64,000 nt of DNA from Celeribacter neptunius (GTDB lineage Bacteria; Pseudomonadota; Alphaproteobacteria; Rhodobacterales; Rhodobacteraceae), in assembly GCF_900113955.1 (NCBI RefSeq), contig NZ_FORH01000004.1:62001-126000 (forward strand), in the 5' to 3' direction. This document shows positions 55,950-63,803 of the stretch, one piece after another. The notes beneath the pieces were generated by a model, which did no database searches, was not told the DNA's origin, and saw nothing but the letters and a program-made list of their open reading frames with translations. Positions within the stretch are counted from its first letter, which is position 1. The number at the start of each line of letters is the position of its first letter. The position numbers and the translations under genes are program-made.

Positions 55950-57680
55950 TCAGCTTGCGGACTGGCCGGAAGCATGCAGCCCGGCGATGTATCCGAAGGT
56001 CATGCCCGGCCCGAGTGTGATCCCGCCGCCGGAGTAGTTGCCGCCCAGCACACTCGACATGTCGTTGCCCGCCGCATAGAGCCCGGCGATGGCCTGACCG
56101 TCCTCATCGAGCACACGGGAGTTGCGGTCGGTGCGAATGCCGCTGAATGTCCCGATGGTGCCGGGAATGACGCGCACCGCGTAGAACGGCCCTTGCGCAA
56201 TCGGCGCGAGACAGGGGTTCGGCGTGACACTCGGGTCACCATGGAACCGGTTATAAGCCGTGCTGCCGCGTCCGAATTCCGTATCCGTCCCCGTCGGCAC
56301 ATCGGCGTTGAACCTTGCCACGGTGTCCGTGAACGCAGTCGCCTCAAGCCCTACATTGCGCGCCAACTCCTCAAGCGTCTTGCCGGTCATCAGATAGCCC
56401 GACTTGATCGAGGGGCCGAGCGGCAGAGGCGCGGGTTTGACATGGCCGAGACCATATTTGCGAATGGTCCGGTGATCGCAGATCAGGAAGCCTTCGGCAG
56501 GTTGCCCGTCCGGCGTCGCCCGCTCCAGCCCCTGCACGAAATCATGATAACTGTTCGCCTCGTTGACAAAGCGGCGCCCATTTCGCGTGACGGCGATCAC
56601 ACCGGGTTTGCCCCGGTCGATGAAATGCGGGAACGGCCCCTTGGTGCCATCGGGACGCGGCACAAGGCTCACGGGTGCCCAGGCCCCGGCATTGGGGTAA
56701 TCCATCTGGGTCGCGGCGCCGATCCTTTCGGCAAGGGCCACACCATCGCCAGTGTTGCCCGGGCTGGCCGCAGAGACATGTTCGCCCTCATTGGCCACAT
56801 GTTTGTACAGCTTTTTGCGTCGCGCCACGTCCTGCGGAAAGCCGCCACAGGCCAGAACGACACCCTTCTTGGCCTCGATCCGGCGCAGCCCCTGCGGGGT
56901 GAGGACGACCGCGCCGGTCACCGCCCCTGTTTCGTCGCGCAACAGTTCCTTCACCGGGCTGTCGAGCATGACCTCGACCCCGAAATCACGGGCCGACCGA
57001 TAGAGCCGCGCCGCCAAAGCATTGCCGTTGGTCAACAATTGCGACCGCCCGGTCAGCGCCTTGTCCAGGCCGAATTTGGTCAGGCGGCGGCTCACATAGG
57101 CAAAAGACACCGGCGATTGAAACGCCCGGTAAAAGTGCCAAAGCTCCTTGCCAGAGCCGATGGCCAGACCGAAGAGGGTCAACTCCTTGCGCGGCGGGCG
57201 CAGCTTTTCGATGTCTGCTCCGAGGATCGAGGCCTTGACCGGTTTGGTCAGGATCGAGCGCCCGCCCGGCACACCGCCCGGCGCATCGGGATGATAGTCG
57301 GAAAAGGCGGGCGAAGCCTCGAACCGCACATGGGTGTTGCGCTCCATGAAATCGATCATCTCAGGTCCCGCATCCAGAAACGCTTCGGCGCGCTCGGCAT
57401 CGAAATAATTGCCGGCCTCGTGACGGATATAGGCGTTGGCCGCCTCTTTCGTGTCCTCGACACCGGCCTCTTTACTGACCGGGTTGTTCGGCACCCAGAG
57501 ATAACCACCCGACAGCGCGGTGGTACCGCCAAAGACCGGCTCTTTCTCGGCCACGATGACCTTGAGCCCGTGTTTTGCCGCCACGATCGCGGCACTCATG
57601 CCGCCCGCGCCGGAGCCCGCGACCAGAAGATCACAGGACAGAGTTTGCATAGCCGTATCGGCGAGAGGTGCGTTTTGCAT
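55950..57680 (-). CDS. KstD-like FAD-dependent dehydrogenase, copy B
   Basis: Encodes 576 residues, a paralogue of the 33482 gene with nearly the same block order: VAGSGAGGMSAAIVAAKHGL, EKEPVFGGTTALSGGYLWVPNN, FSDYHPDAPGG, RFVNEANSYHDF and GNYSGGGITLGPGMTFGYIAG. Tyr549 and Gly553 keep the Y-x3-G pair of KstD enzymes, although the residue after Tyr is Ser instead of Pro. It would desaturate a ring ketone next to the carbonyl. It lies 44 bases after SDR-B and 17 bases before TRAP genes, so the transporter may bring in its substrate or that of SDR-B. Confidence 0.85.
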   Translation of the reverse strand: MQNAPLADTAMQTLSCDLLVAGSGAGGMSAAIVAAKHGLKVIVAEKEPVFGGTTALSGGYLWVPNNPVSKEAGVEDTKEAANAYIRHEAGNYFDAERAEAFLDAGPEMIDFMERNTHVRFEASPAFSDYHPDAPGGVPGGRSILTKPVKASILGADIEKLRPPRKELTLFGLAIGSGKELWHFYRAFQSPVSFAYVSRRLTKFGLDKALTGRSQLLTNGNALAARLYRSARDFGVEVMLDSPVKELLRDETGAVTGAVVLTPQGLRRIEAKKGVVLACGGFPQDVARRKKLYKHVANEGEHVSAASPGNTGDGVALAERIGAATQMDYPNAGAWAPVSLVPRPDGTKGPFPHFIDRGKPGVIAVTRNGRRFVNEANSYHDFVQGLERATPDGQPAEGFLICDHRTIRKYGLGHVKPAPLPLGPSIKSGYLMTGKTLEELARNVGLEATAFTDTVARFNADVPTGTDTEFGRGSTAYNRFHGDPSVTPNPCLAPIAQGPFYAVRVIPGTIGTFSGIRTDRNSRVLDEDGQAIAGLYAAGNDMSSVLGGNYSGGGITLGPGMTFGYIAGLHASGQSAS

Positions 57681-57724
57681 TGTACCACTCCGGTTTGAGA
57701 ATTGAATTTTGAAGATCGGGGCGA

Positions 57725-58492
57725 TCAGTTGGTCAGGTAACCGCCATCGACCGGCAGCATGACACCCGTGACATAGCTGGACAGCTTCGAGGCCAGGAAC
57801 AACACGGGGCCGACCAGTTCCTCTGGCGTCCCAACACGTCCCATCGGCGTGTGGGACATGAACCGCTCCATCGCCTGCGCATTGGCACGCGTGCCCTCGG
57901 TCATGGGCGTCGCGATAACGCCCGGCGCGATGCCGTTGACACGAATGCCACGGCCAGAGAGATCACAGGCCAGTGCCTTGGTCAGTTGAATGACCCCACC
58001 TTTCGAGGCCGCGTAACTGGCGGAATTCTTGTAGGCCACGAATGAGGCAATCGAGCCGAGATTGACGATGCGACCGGCCGTGGCCTCCAGTTGATCCAGA
58101 AGCGCGACCACCATATGGGCCGAGCCCTTGAGGTTCACGGAAAGCTGCGCATCGAGATCGTTCAGAAAGCTCGGCTCCTCCGGGGCGGTGCGTCGGGTAA
58201 TGCCCGCGTTGTTCACAAGGATCGACACGTCGCCAAAGACCGCTTTGGCCTCTTGTGCAAAACCCGCGCAGGCATCCCTATCGGAGACATCAAGCGCAAA
58301 GCCCCGCGCCTTGCCGCCCGTCGCCTCAATTTCGGCGGCGACTGCTGCGGCTCCCTTCCCGTTCATGTCACACAAAAGGACCGCAGCCCCCGACTCGGCC
58401 AGCCCTTTGGCAATGGCGGCACCATTGCCCTGCGCCGCGCCAGTGACCACGGCAACTTCCCCGTCCAGCAGGCCTGGAACACGTATATCCAT
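57725..58492 (-). CDS. SDR-family dehydrogenase, copy B
   Basis: Encodes 255 residues. It is a classical SDR, paralogue of the 32715 gene: VVTGAAQGNGAAIAKGLAESG, CDM after strand 2, NNAGITRR, LGSIAS (Ser), YAASKGG (Tyr-x3-Lys) and the ending LPVDGGYLTN. It is the first gene of the operon with FAD-B and TRAP-2. The promoter region contains a TTGACA on the minus strand (58616-58611) and the GTTGC-N4-GCAAC operator placed over the expected -10 area. Confidence 0.88.
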   Translation of the reverse strand: MDIRVPGLLDGEVAVVTGAAQGNGAAIAKGLAESGAAVLLCDMNGKGAAAVAAEIEATGGKARGFALDVSDRDACAGFAQEAKAVFGDVSILVNNAGITRRTAPEEPSFLNDLDAQLSVNLKGSAHMVVALLDQLEATAGRIVNLGSIASFVAYKNSASYAASKGGVIQLTKALACDLSGRGIRVNGIAPGVIATPMTEGTRANAQAMERFMSHTPMGRVGTPEELVGPVLFLASKLSSYVTGVMLPVDGGYLTN

Positions 58493-58554
58493 AAATTTTC
58501 TCCTCCCGATCCCACCGCGCTCAATTGCATTGAAAGAGCGTCTTGTAAGATTTA

Positions 58555-58568
58555 TTACGTATTACGTA
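58555..58568. repeat. Direct repeat TTACGTA x2 in the SDR-B/IclR-3 intergenic region
   Basis: TTACGTATTACGTA at 58555-58568 is two adjacent copies of TTACGTA, each containing the self-complementary TACGTA. Its position between diverging genes, next to an IclR gene, makes it a possible IclR site. Confidence 0.5.
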
Positions 58569-58589
58569 GCAAGCAACGCATAGAGAAAT

Positions 58590-58603
58590 GTTGCATGCGC
58601 AAC
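58590..58603. promoter_or_regulatory. GTTGC-N4-GCAAC operator, SDR-B/IclR-3 divergent region
   Basis: GTTGCATGCGCAAC is an exact match to the fixed positions. It is 98 bases from the SDR-B start and 57 bases from the IclR-3 start, and just downstream of a TTGACA on the minus strand, where a bound repressor would block the SDR-B operon. Confidence 0.75.
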
Positions 58604-58659
58604 GAGTATGTGTCAACACTCTTTTGGAGACCTCAAGACGCCCCGGCGAGGAACGGAAG

Positions 58660-59475
58660 ATGGACGGACAGTCAACAGCCTTGGATAAGCCAGGAAAATC
58701 GGCCCGCGGTGGCGTTCAATCCGTTGAAGTGGCAGGGAAACTCCTGCAGGTGCTGTTGCAGTCGGACGGTCCGATGAAACTGGCCGAGATCGCTGCAGAG
58801 GTGGAAATGCCCTCAGCCAAGGTGCATCGCTACCTCGTCAGCCTGATCCGCACCGGCTTTGTCCAGCAATCCAAGGAATCGTCGAAATACGACCTCGGCC
58901 CCATCGCGTTTCAGCTTGGGCTCAAGGGATTTGCCCGGTTTGAACCGCTGAAACTGGCAGAGTATATGTTGCAGGAACTGGTGGAGCTGGTCGGCGAAAC
59001 CGCCGCCCTCGCCGTCTGGACCGCCAAGGGCGCGACGATGATCCGAGTCATCGAGGCAAGGCATGATTTCGCCACCACCATCGCCCCCACCCATCATTGC
59101 CCGATGACCTTTTCCGCGACGGGTGTGCTGTTTTCCAGCTATGAGGACGAGGTCCGCACCGAGCCGCTGATCGAGCGCGAGTTGGAACAGAACCGGATCA
59201 GCGGCCGCCCCAACTCGCCCCTTGATCGTGCGGAGCTGGACGCCATGATCGGCGCCACGACCGCACGCGGCTATTCTTGCATGACGGATGGCGGCGGCGA
59301 TGGCTTTGGGGCGGTGAGCGCGCCGGTGTTCGATGTGACCGGCAAGCTGGTGATGGCGGTCACCGTCTTTGGTCGCAGCAACCGTGTGGATGCCACGGCG
59401 GATGGCACGCTGGCCCGGATCGTGGCGCGGACGGCGGCGAAAATCTCAGCGGCCTTTGGCTATGTCACACCGTAA
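58660..59475 (+). CDS. IclR-family transcriptional regulator 3
   Basis: Encodes 271 residues from ATG 58660; an earlier in-frame ATG at 58588 lies inside the operator and lacks a ribosome-binding site. The winged helix is GVQSVEVAGKLLQVLLQSDGPMKLAEIAAEVEMPSAKVHRYLVSLIRTGFV; the effector domain has TFSATGVLFSSY and RGYSCMTDGGGDGFGAVSAPVF. It is divergent from SDR-B/FAD-B/TRAP-2 and is the likely local regulator of that operon. Confidence 0.9.
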   Translation: MDGQSTALDKPGKSARGGVQSVEVAGKLLQVLLQSDGPMKLAEIAAEVEMPSAKVHRYLVSLIRTGFVQQSKESSKYDLGPIAFQLGLKGFARFEPLKLAEYMLQELVELVGETAALAVWTAKGATMIRVIEARHDFATTIAPTHHCPMTFSATGVLFSSYEDEVRTEPLIERELEQNRISGRPNSPLDRAELDAMIGATTARGYSCMTDGGGDGFGAVSAPVFDVTGKLVMAVTVFGRSNRVDATADGTLARIVARTAAKISAAFGYVTP

Positions 59476-59484
59476 CCGCGCGGC

Positions 59485-59976
59485 TCAGGTGTCAATGCCC
59501 TGAAGGTCCATTGCCGAGCGGGGCCGAGCCAAAGGATCCTCATCCAGCGCAGCATGCATCTTTTCCATGACCGCGTAGAACATCGCCAGTTCCTCGGGCG
59601 AGATGGTTTCGAGCAAGGCGCGCTCGACCTGCATCGCCTCCGGCAGGATGCTGTCGAGTGCCTCCACACCTTTTGCCGAGAGCGAGATCTCGACCAGGCG
59701 GCCGTCTGAGGCCCCCGGCACCTTCGCCACAAGACCCGCGTTTTCAAGCCGTGTGACGGCGCGGCTGACCCGCGATTTTTCGAGGTTCACGCAGTTGTGG
59801 ATTTCCCGCACGGACACCCTTTCGCAGCGATTCAGGTGCACCAGAACGCGCCATTCGGCGACCGACAGGCCCAGCGGCTTGTCATAGGCGACCGAAACGC
59901 GCCGACTTGCGCGCTCTGACAAAACCGCCAGCCGATAGGGAAGAAAGGCCGAGAGATCGAACTCAACAGACTGCAT
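59485..59976 (-). CDS. MarR-family transcriptional regulator 2
   Basis: Encodes 163 residues from ATG 59976 (GAGGA upstream). The winged helix contains LSVAEWRVLVHLNRCERVSVREIHNCVNLEKSRVSRAVTRLENAGLV and the wing SDGRLVEISLS. It is divergent from the aromatic hydroxylase gene and faces two copies of the TTGC-N4-GCAA-type site, so it is probably the repressor of the hydroxylase operon and of itself. Confidence 0.88.
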   Translation of the reverse strand: MQSVEFDLSAFLPYRLAVLSERASRRVSVAYDKPLGLSVAEWRVLVHLNRCERVSVREIHNCVNLEKSRVSRAVTRLENAGLVAKVPGASDGRLVEISLSAKGVEALDSILPEAMQVERALLETISPEELAMFYAVMEKMHAALDEDPLARPRSAMDLQGIDT

Positions 59977-60017
59977 CGCAAAATCCTCACTTATTGCACC
60001 GACAATGATATTGACTT

Positions 60018-60035
60018 TTGTTGCGAGCGCAACAA
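60018..60035. promoter_or_regulatory. GTTGC-N4-GCAAC operator, MarR-2/hydroxylase divergent region
   Basis: TTGTTGCGAGCGCAACAA is an inverted repeat with 7-base arms around GAGC. It lies 42 bases upstream of the MarR-2 start codon and directly after a TTGACT (60011-60016) on the plus strand. Confidence 0.78.
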
Positions 60036-60046
60036 TCAATGGACTC

Positions 60047-60060
60047 ATTGCACTTGCAAC
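60047..60060. promoter_or_regulatory. Second, one-mismatch copy of the operator
   Basis: ATTGCACTTGCAAC matches 9 of the 10 fixed positions of GTTGC-N4-GCAAC and is spaced 27 bases, centre to centre, from the site at 60018-60035, so two regulator dimers could bind cooperatively. Confidence 0.5.
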
Positions 60061-60199
60061 GAATCAACAAAAGGGAGGACGCGCGGTACCAGAACGGAAC
60101 GCGCGTCACGGGCGGTGCAAGACAGCGCGCGTCAGCCCCGCCCCGTCCCCGCCTGTGGAGACGCGCGAAGGATGAGGGGCAAAATCAGGAGGAGGAAAC

Positions 60200-61831
60200 A
60201 TGTTCGACGACAGATACGCACTGGCCCACAAGGTCTACCCCTATGAAAAATCGCCGGATCAGGACCTGCCACAGGCCGTCCGCCACCCGGTCGTCGTGGT
60301 CGGCGGCGGTCCGATCGGGGTCGCCACGGCGCTCGATCTGGGCCAACAAGGCATTCCCGTGGTGATCCTCGACGATCACGAGGGCATTGGCATGGGCAGC
60401 CGGGCGATTTGCTTTTCGAAACGCACGATGGAAATCGCAGACCGCTATGGATGCGGCCAGCCGATGCTCGACAAAGGCGTGATCTGGAACCTCGGAAAAG
60501 TGTTTCACCGTTCCGAAAAGGTATTCGAGTTCAACCTCTTGCCGGAAAAAGGCCACAAATACCCGGCCTTCATCAACCTGCAGCAACCGTATTTCGAACA
60601 CGACATGATCGACCGTTTGCGCGCGCTCCAGGCCGAGGGTGCCCCGATCCAGCTCCGGGGCAAAAACCGGGTCGATGCAATCGAGGTCAAAGACGACCAT
60701 GTCGTGCTCGACGTGATGACCCCGGACGGCCCCTACAAAATAGAGGCCGACTGGCTCGTGGCCTGCGACGGGGCCAACTCGCCGCTACGCACCATGCTGG
60801 GCCATGATTTTTCCGGCAAAGTCTTCGAGGACAGTTTCCTGATCGCCGACATCAAGATGAAAGAAGGCGCCGAGTTTCCGACGGAGCGTTGGTTCTGGTT
60901 CGAGCCAGATCACGGTCAGGGCGCCTCGGTTCTGTTGCACAAACAACCGGATGACGTCTGGCGCGTGGATTTCCAGATCGGCTGGGACGTGGACCGCAAG
61001 GAAGAGTTGAAAGAAGACAACATCCGCCGCCGCCTCGACGCCTTTCTCGGCCGGGACGATTATGAAATCGTCTGGTCCTCGATCTACACGTTTCGATGCA
61101 AGCGCATGGAGCGCTTTCGCCACGGCCCCGTCTTTTTCGCCGGGGATGCAGCGCATCAGGTCTCGCCCTTCGGCGCGCGCGGGGCAAATTCGGGGATGCA
61201 GGACGTCGACAATCTCGGCTGGAAACTGGGTCTCGTGATCCAAGGTAAAGCGCCCGAAGCCCTGCTCGACAGCTATTCCGAAGAACGGGTCTATGGGGCG
61301 GATGAAAACATCCTGAACTCGACACGGTCGACAGATTTCATCACGCCAAAATCCGAGATCAGCAAGACCTTCCGCAATGCGATCCTCGGCCTCGCGCAAC
61401 AGACGGCCTTTGCCCGCCCGCTGGTCAACTCCGGTCGTCTTAGCGTGCCCTGCGTCTATGACGGCTTGTCGTTGAACGGTCCCGATGCCTTGCCCGGCGG
61501 CCCGGAACAGACCCGCGTCGGCGCGCCGATGGTGGATGCGCCGCTCGATGATGGCCAGGAGGAGGGCTGGCTGCTCGACCGCATCGGCGGTGCATTTCAA
61601 CTCATGACAATCGACGCCGACGCGCCCGAGACTCTGGAGATCGACGGCATCCCGGTGACCCGTGTCACGCTGACCGCCGAGGGCCATCCCGAGCTTGCAG
61701 CACGGTATCTGGGGGAGGCCATCTCCGCCGTCTACCTGATGCGTCCGGATCAACATGTGGCCGCCCGTTGGGCGCGCTTCGACGAGGACGCGCTGCGCGA
61801 GGCGCTCAAGATTGCAACCGCAAAAGCCTGA
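60200..61831 (+). CDS. Class A FAD-dependent aromatic hydroxylase (MhpA/MhaA-like)
   Basis: Encodes 543 residues with an AGGAGGAGGAAAC leader. The three signatures of single-component flavin hydroxylases are present: GGGPIG (35-40), the DG motif ACDGANSPLRT (D190-G191) and the GD motif FFAGDAAHQVSPFGARGANSG (G315-D316). A C-terminal thioredoxin-like domain follows from about residue 400. It uses NAD(P)H and O2 to hydroxylate a phenolic acid. A 63-residue DUF2783 gene follows immediately, as a small partner does in the MhaAB 3-hydroxyphenylacetate 6-hydroxylase that makes homogentisate. The homogentisate cleavage operon in the same region fits that role; other phenols such as 3-(3-hydroxyphenyl)propionate remain possible. 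Confidence 0.85.
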   Translation: MFDDRYALAHKVYPYEKSPDQDLPQAVRHPVVVVGGGPIGVATALDLGQQGIPVVILDDHEGIGMGSRAICFSKRTMEIADRYGCGQPMLDKGVIWNLGKVFHRSEKVFEFNLLPEKGHKYPAFINLQQPYFEHDMIDRLRALQAEGAPIQLRGKNRVDAIEVKDDHVVLDVMTPDGPYKIEADWLVACDGANSPLRTMLGHDFSGKVFEDSFLIADIKMKEGAEFPTERWFWFEPDHGQGASVLLHKQPDDVWRVDFQIGWDVDRKEELKEDNIRRRLDAFLGRDDYEIVWSSIYTFRCKRMERFRHGPVFFAGDAAHQVSPFGARGANSGMQDVDNLGWKLGLVIQGKAPEALLDSYSEERVYGADENILNSTRSTDFITPKSEISKTFRNAILGLAQQTAFARPLVNSGRLSVPCVYDGLSLNGPDALPGGPEQTRVGAPMVDAPLDDGQEEGWLLDRIGGAFQLMTIDADAPETLEIDGIPVTRVTLTAEGHPELAARYLGEAISAVYLMRPDQHVAARWARFDEDALREALKIATAKA

Positions 61832-61844
61832 GGAGGAGCCGCAG

Positions 61845-62036
61845 ATGACCACAGTGAACACTGCCCCGAACATTGCCAAACCCGACGATTTCTATGCCCG
61901 GCTTCTGGCCGCGCATGAGGGAAAATCCAAAGCCGAGAGCGACGAGATCAACGCCCGCCTCGCCCTGATCCTGAGCAATCACATCGGCGATATGGAGGTG
62001 CTTGAGGAAGCAATCGAGCTGGCCTCCAGAGCTTGA
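61845..62036 (+). CDS. DUF2783 small protein, likely hydroxylase partner
   Basis: Encodes 63 residues from ATG 61845 (AGGAGGAG upstream), 13 bases after the hydroxylase stop. It is mostly helical and acidic, with DDFYARLLAAHEGKSKAESDEINARLALILSNHIGD-type features of DUF2783. MhaB, the 3-hydroxyphenylacetate hydroxylase coupling protein, is of similar size and also lacks enzymatic motifs, so this protein may prevent wasteful NAD(P)H oxidation by the flavoprotein. That function is inferred from context and size, not from a motif. Confidence 0.78.
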   Translation: MTTVNTAPNIAKPDDFYARLLAAHEGKSKAESDEINARLALILSNHIGDMEVLEEAIELASRA

Positions 62037-62150
62037 TCCTGACGATGTGCCCCCATTGGCGGGGCACATCACAATTCAAAACGATTGCCCGACACAGGCG
62101 GGTTGGGCCGCCGGCCGCGCGCGCCACAATACCAACAACACGGAAGGTGC

Positions 62151-62227
62151 TGGCGATCCCGACAGGATTCGAACCTGTAACCTGCCCCTTAGGAGGGGGC
62201 TGCTCTATCCAGTTGAGCCACGGGACC
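62151..62227 (-). tRNA. tRNA-Arg (anticodon CCU)
   Basis: The minus strand folds as a standard tRNA of 77 bases including an encoded CCA. The acceptor GGTCCCG pairs with CGGGATC (one G-T pair). The D-stem is GCTC/GAGC; the anticodon stem GCCCC/GGGGC encloses the loop CTCCTAA with anticodon CCT; the T-arm is ACAGGTTCGAATCCTGT. It decodes AGG. Its 3' end faces the catabolic region. Confidence 0.96.
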
Positions 62228-62591
62228 GCACGGCCTTCTCTTAGCCGGGCGTGAGGTCCCGGCACAAGAGGCAAGGTCGTTTTGTCAAAGGAAGCGGTTC
62301 CGCGACGGCGCGCGCGCAGGGCGGCATGTGGCACGTGCGTAAGACTGGAAAGCGCGTAAAACAGGAAAAGGGGGAGCGTTTTGGCCCACCACTCCCCCTT
62401 TTGACATCCGAAGCAGCGGGACCGCACAGGTCACGACCACTCCGGAGATTTGCATACGGCCCGCCCTCAGCCTCCCTGAAGAGGCGCGAAAAGAGCCGTT
62501 AGCGATAACATAACCGCATTGCAACACATGGACAAGGTGGTTTTATGATGTAAACTGAGGCACATATTAAAGCATGCAGGAGGGTACGGTC
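62228..62591. other. Gene-free stretch between tRNA-Arg and the LacI-type regulator
   Basis: These 364 bases hold a strong hairpin (62366-62402, separate entry) and an AT-richer 62510-62575 that probably carries the promoter of the LacI gene. No coding sequence is convincing on either strand. Confidence 0.6.
62366..62402. terminator. Terminator-like hairpin
   Basis: AAAAGGGGGAG (62366-62376) pairs perfectly with CTCCCCCTTTT (62392-62402) around a 15-base loop, so there is an A-run and a T-run inside the stem ends. It may stop plus-strand read-through from the hydroxylase operon before the LacI gene. Confidence 0.6.
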
Positions 62592-63650
62592 ATGTCGCAG
62601 GGTTCCGGGAAAACGCCAGCCAAAAGGCCATTGACCCTACGTGACGTGTCAGAAGCCTCCGGCGTCTCGGAAATGACCGTCAGCCGGGTGTTGCGCAATC
62701 GCGGCGACGTCTCGGAAGCGACACGGACAAAGGTGCTCGAGGCCGCGCGTGAACTGGGCTATGTGCCCAACAAGATCGCCGGCGCTCTGGCCTCCTCGCG
62801 GGTCAATCTGGTCGCGGTGATCATCCCCTCGATGTCGAACATGGTTTTCCCCGAAGTCATGACCGGGATCAACGAGGTGCTCGAGGGCACCGAATTGCAG
62901 CCCGTCGTGGGCATCACCAATTACAAGCCGGAACGCGAAGAGGCGGTGCTTTATCAGATGCTGTCCTGGCGCCCGTCCGGCGTGATCATCGCGGGGCTCG
63001 AGCATACCGAAGCCGCCAAGGCGATGATGGGTGCCGCAGGCATCCCGATCGTCGAGATCATGGACACGGATGGCGAGGCGGTCGACTCGGCCGTGGGCAT
63101 TTCGCACCGCCGTGCCGGTCGCAAGATGGCCCAGGCGATCATCGACGCCGGTTACAAGCGGATCGGCTTTCTCGGCACCAAGATGCCGCTGGATCACCGT
63201 GCCCGCAAACGCTTCGAGGGCTTCACCGAGGTGCTGGCGAAGGCCAAGCTCGAGATTGCCGACAGCGAATTCTATTCCGGTGGCTCCGCACTCAAGAAAG
63301 GGCGCGAGATGACCGAGGCAATCCTCAAGCGCAATGAAGAGGAACCTCTGGATTTCCTCTATTATTCCAATGACATGATCGGCGCTGGTGGGTTGATGTA
63401 TTGTCTCGACAACGGCATCGATGTGCCGGGCGACATCGGGCTTGCCGGGTTCAACGGTATCGAATTCCTCGACGGCTTGCCGCGCAAGCTGGCGACGATG
63501 GATGCCTGCCGGGTCGAGATCGGTCGCGCCGCCGCCGAGATCATCGCCAAACGGGTCGAGGATGAGAAGGCGCCGACGGGCGAGATTATCACGCTCGAAC
63601 CCTCGCTCGACTATGGCGAAACTCTGAAGCGGAAAAAGAAACCGCTCTGA
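62592..63650 (+). CDS. LacI-family transcriptional regulator (GntR-like)
   Basis: Encodes 352 residues from ATG 62592, the one with GGAGGG 8 bases upstream; an ATG at 62574 lacks such a site. The N-terminal LacI helix-turn-helix is LTLRDVSEASGVSEMTVSRVLRN and the hinge is NKIAGALASSRVNLVAV. The C-terminal periplasmic-binding-protein-like domain senses a sugar or sugar acid; its style resembles gluconate repressors (GntR of E. coli). It lies 150 bases upstream of ilvD on the same strand, but whether it controls that gene is not evident. Confidence 0.88.
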   Translation: MSQGSGKTPAKRPLTLRDVSEASGVSEMTVSRVLRNRGDVSEATRTKVLEAARELGYVPNKIAGALASSRVNLVAVIIPSMSNMVFPEVMTGINEVLEGTELQPVVGITNYKPEREEAVLYQMLSWRPSGVIIAGLEHTEAAKAMMGAAGIPIVEIMDTDGEAVDSAVGISHRRAGRKMAQAIIDAGYKRIGFLGTKMPLDHRARKRFEGFTEVLAKAKLEIADSEFYSGGSALKKGREMTEAILKRNEEEPLDFLYYSNDMIGAGGLMYCLDNGIDVPGDIGLAGFNGIEFLDGLPRKLATMDACRVEIGRAAAEIIAKRVEDEKAPTGEIITLEPSLDYGETLKRKKKPL

Positions 63651-63803
63651 TCCGCGGGCGTTCCGGTAAGATTATTCATCCTCGCACAGGCCATCGTGAC
63701 TGGAAATGTCGCGCTGAAAGCCTTATTGAACGGCAACCCCGTGCCGCTGGCCCCGTGCCCGCGACGCGGGCCAAGTGACGTTACAGAAACGAAAGCCAAC
63801 ACC

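Noticed and set aside
33482-57680. Classical steroid degradation, because of the two KstD-like proteins
   Set aside because: No KshA/B, HsaA-D, sterol transport or side-chain degradation genes are present, and the KstD-like family also contains enzymes for small cyclic ketones.
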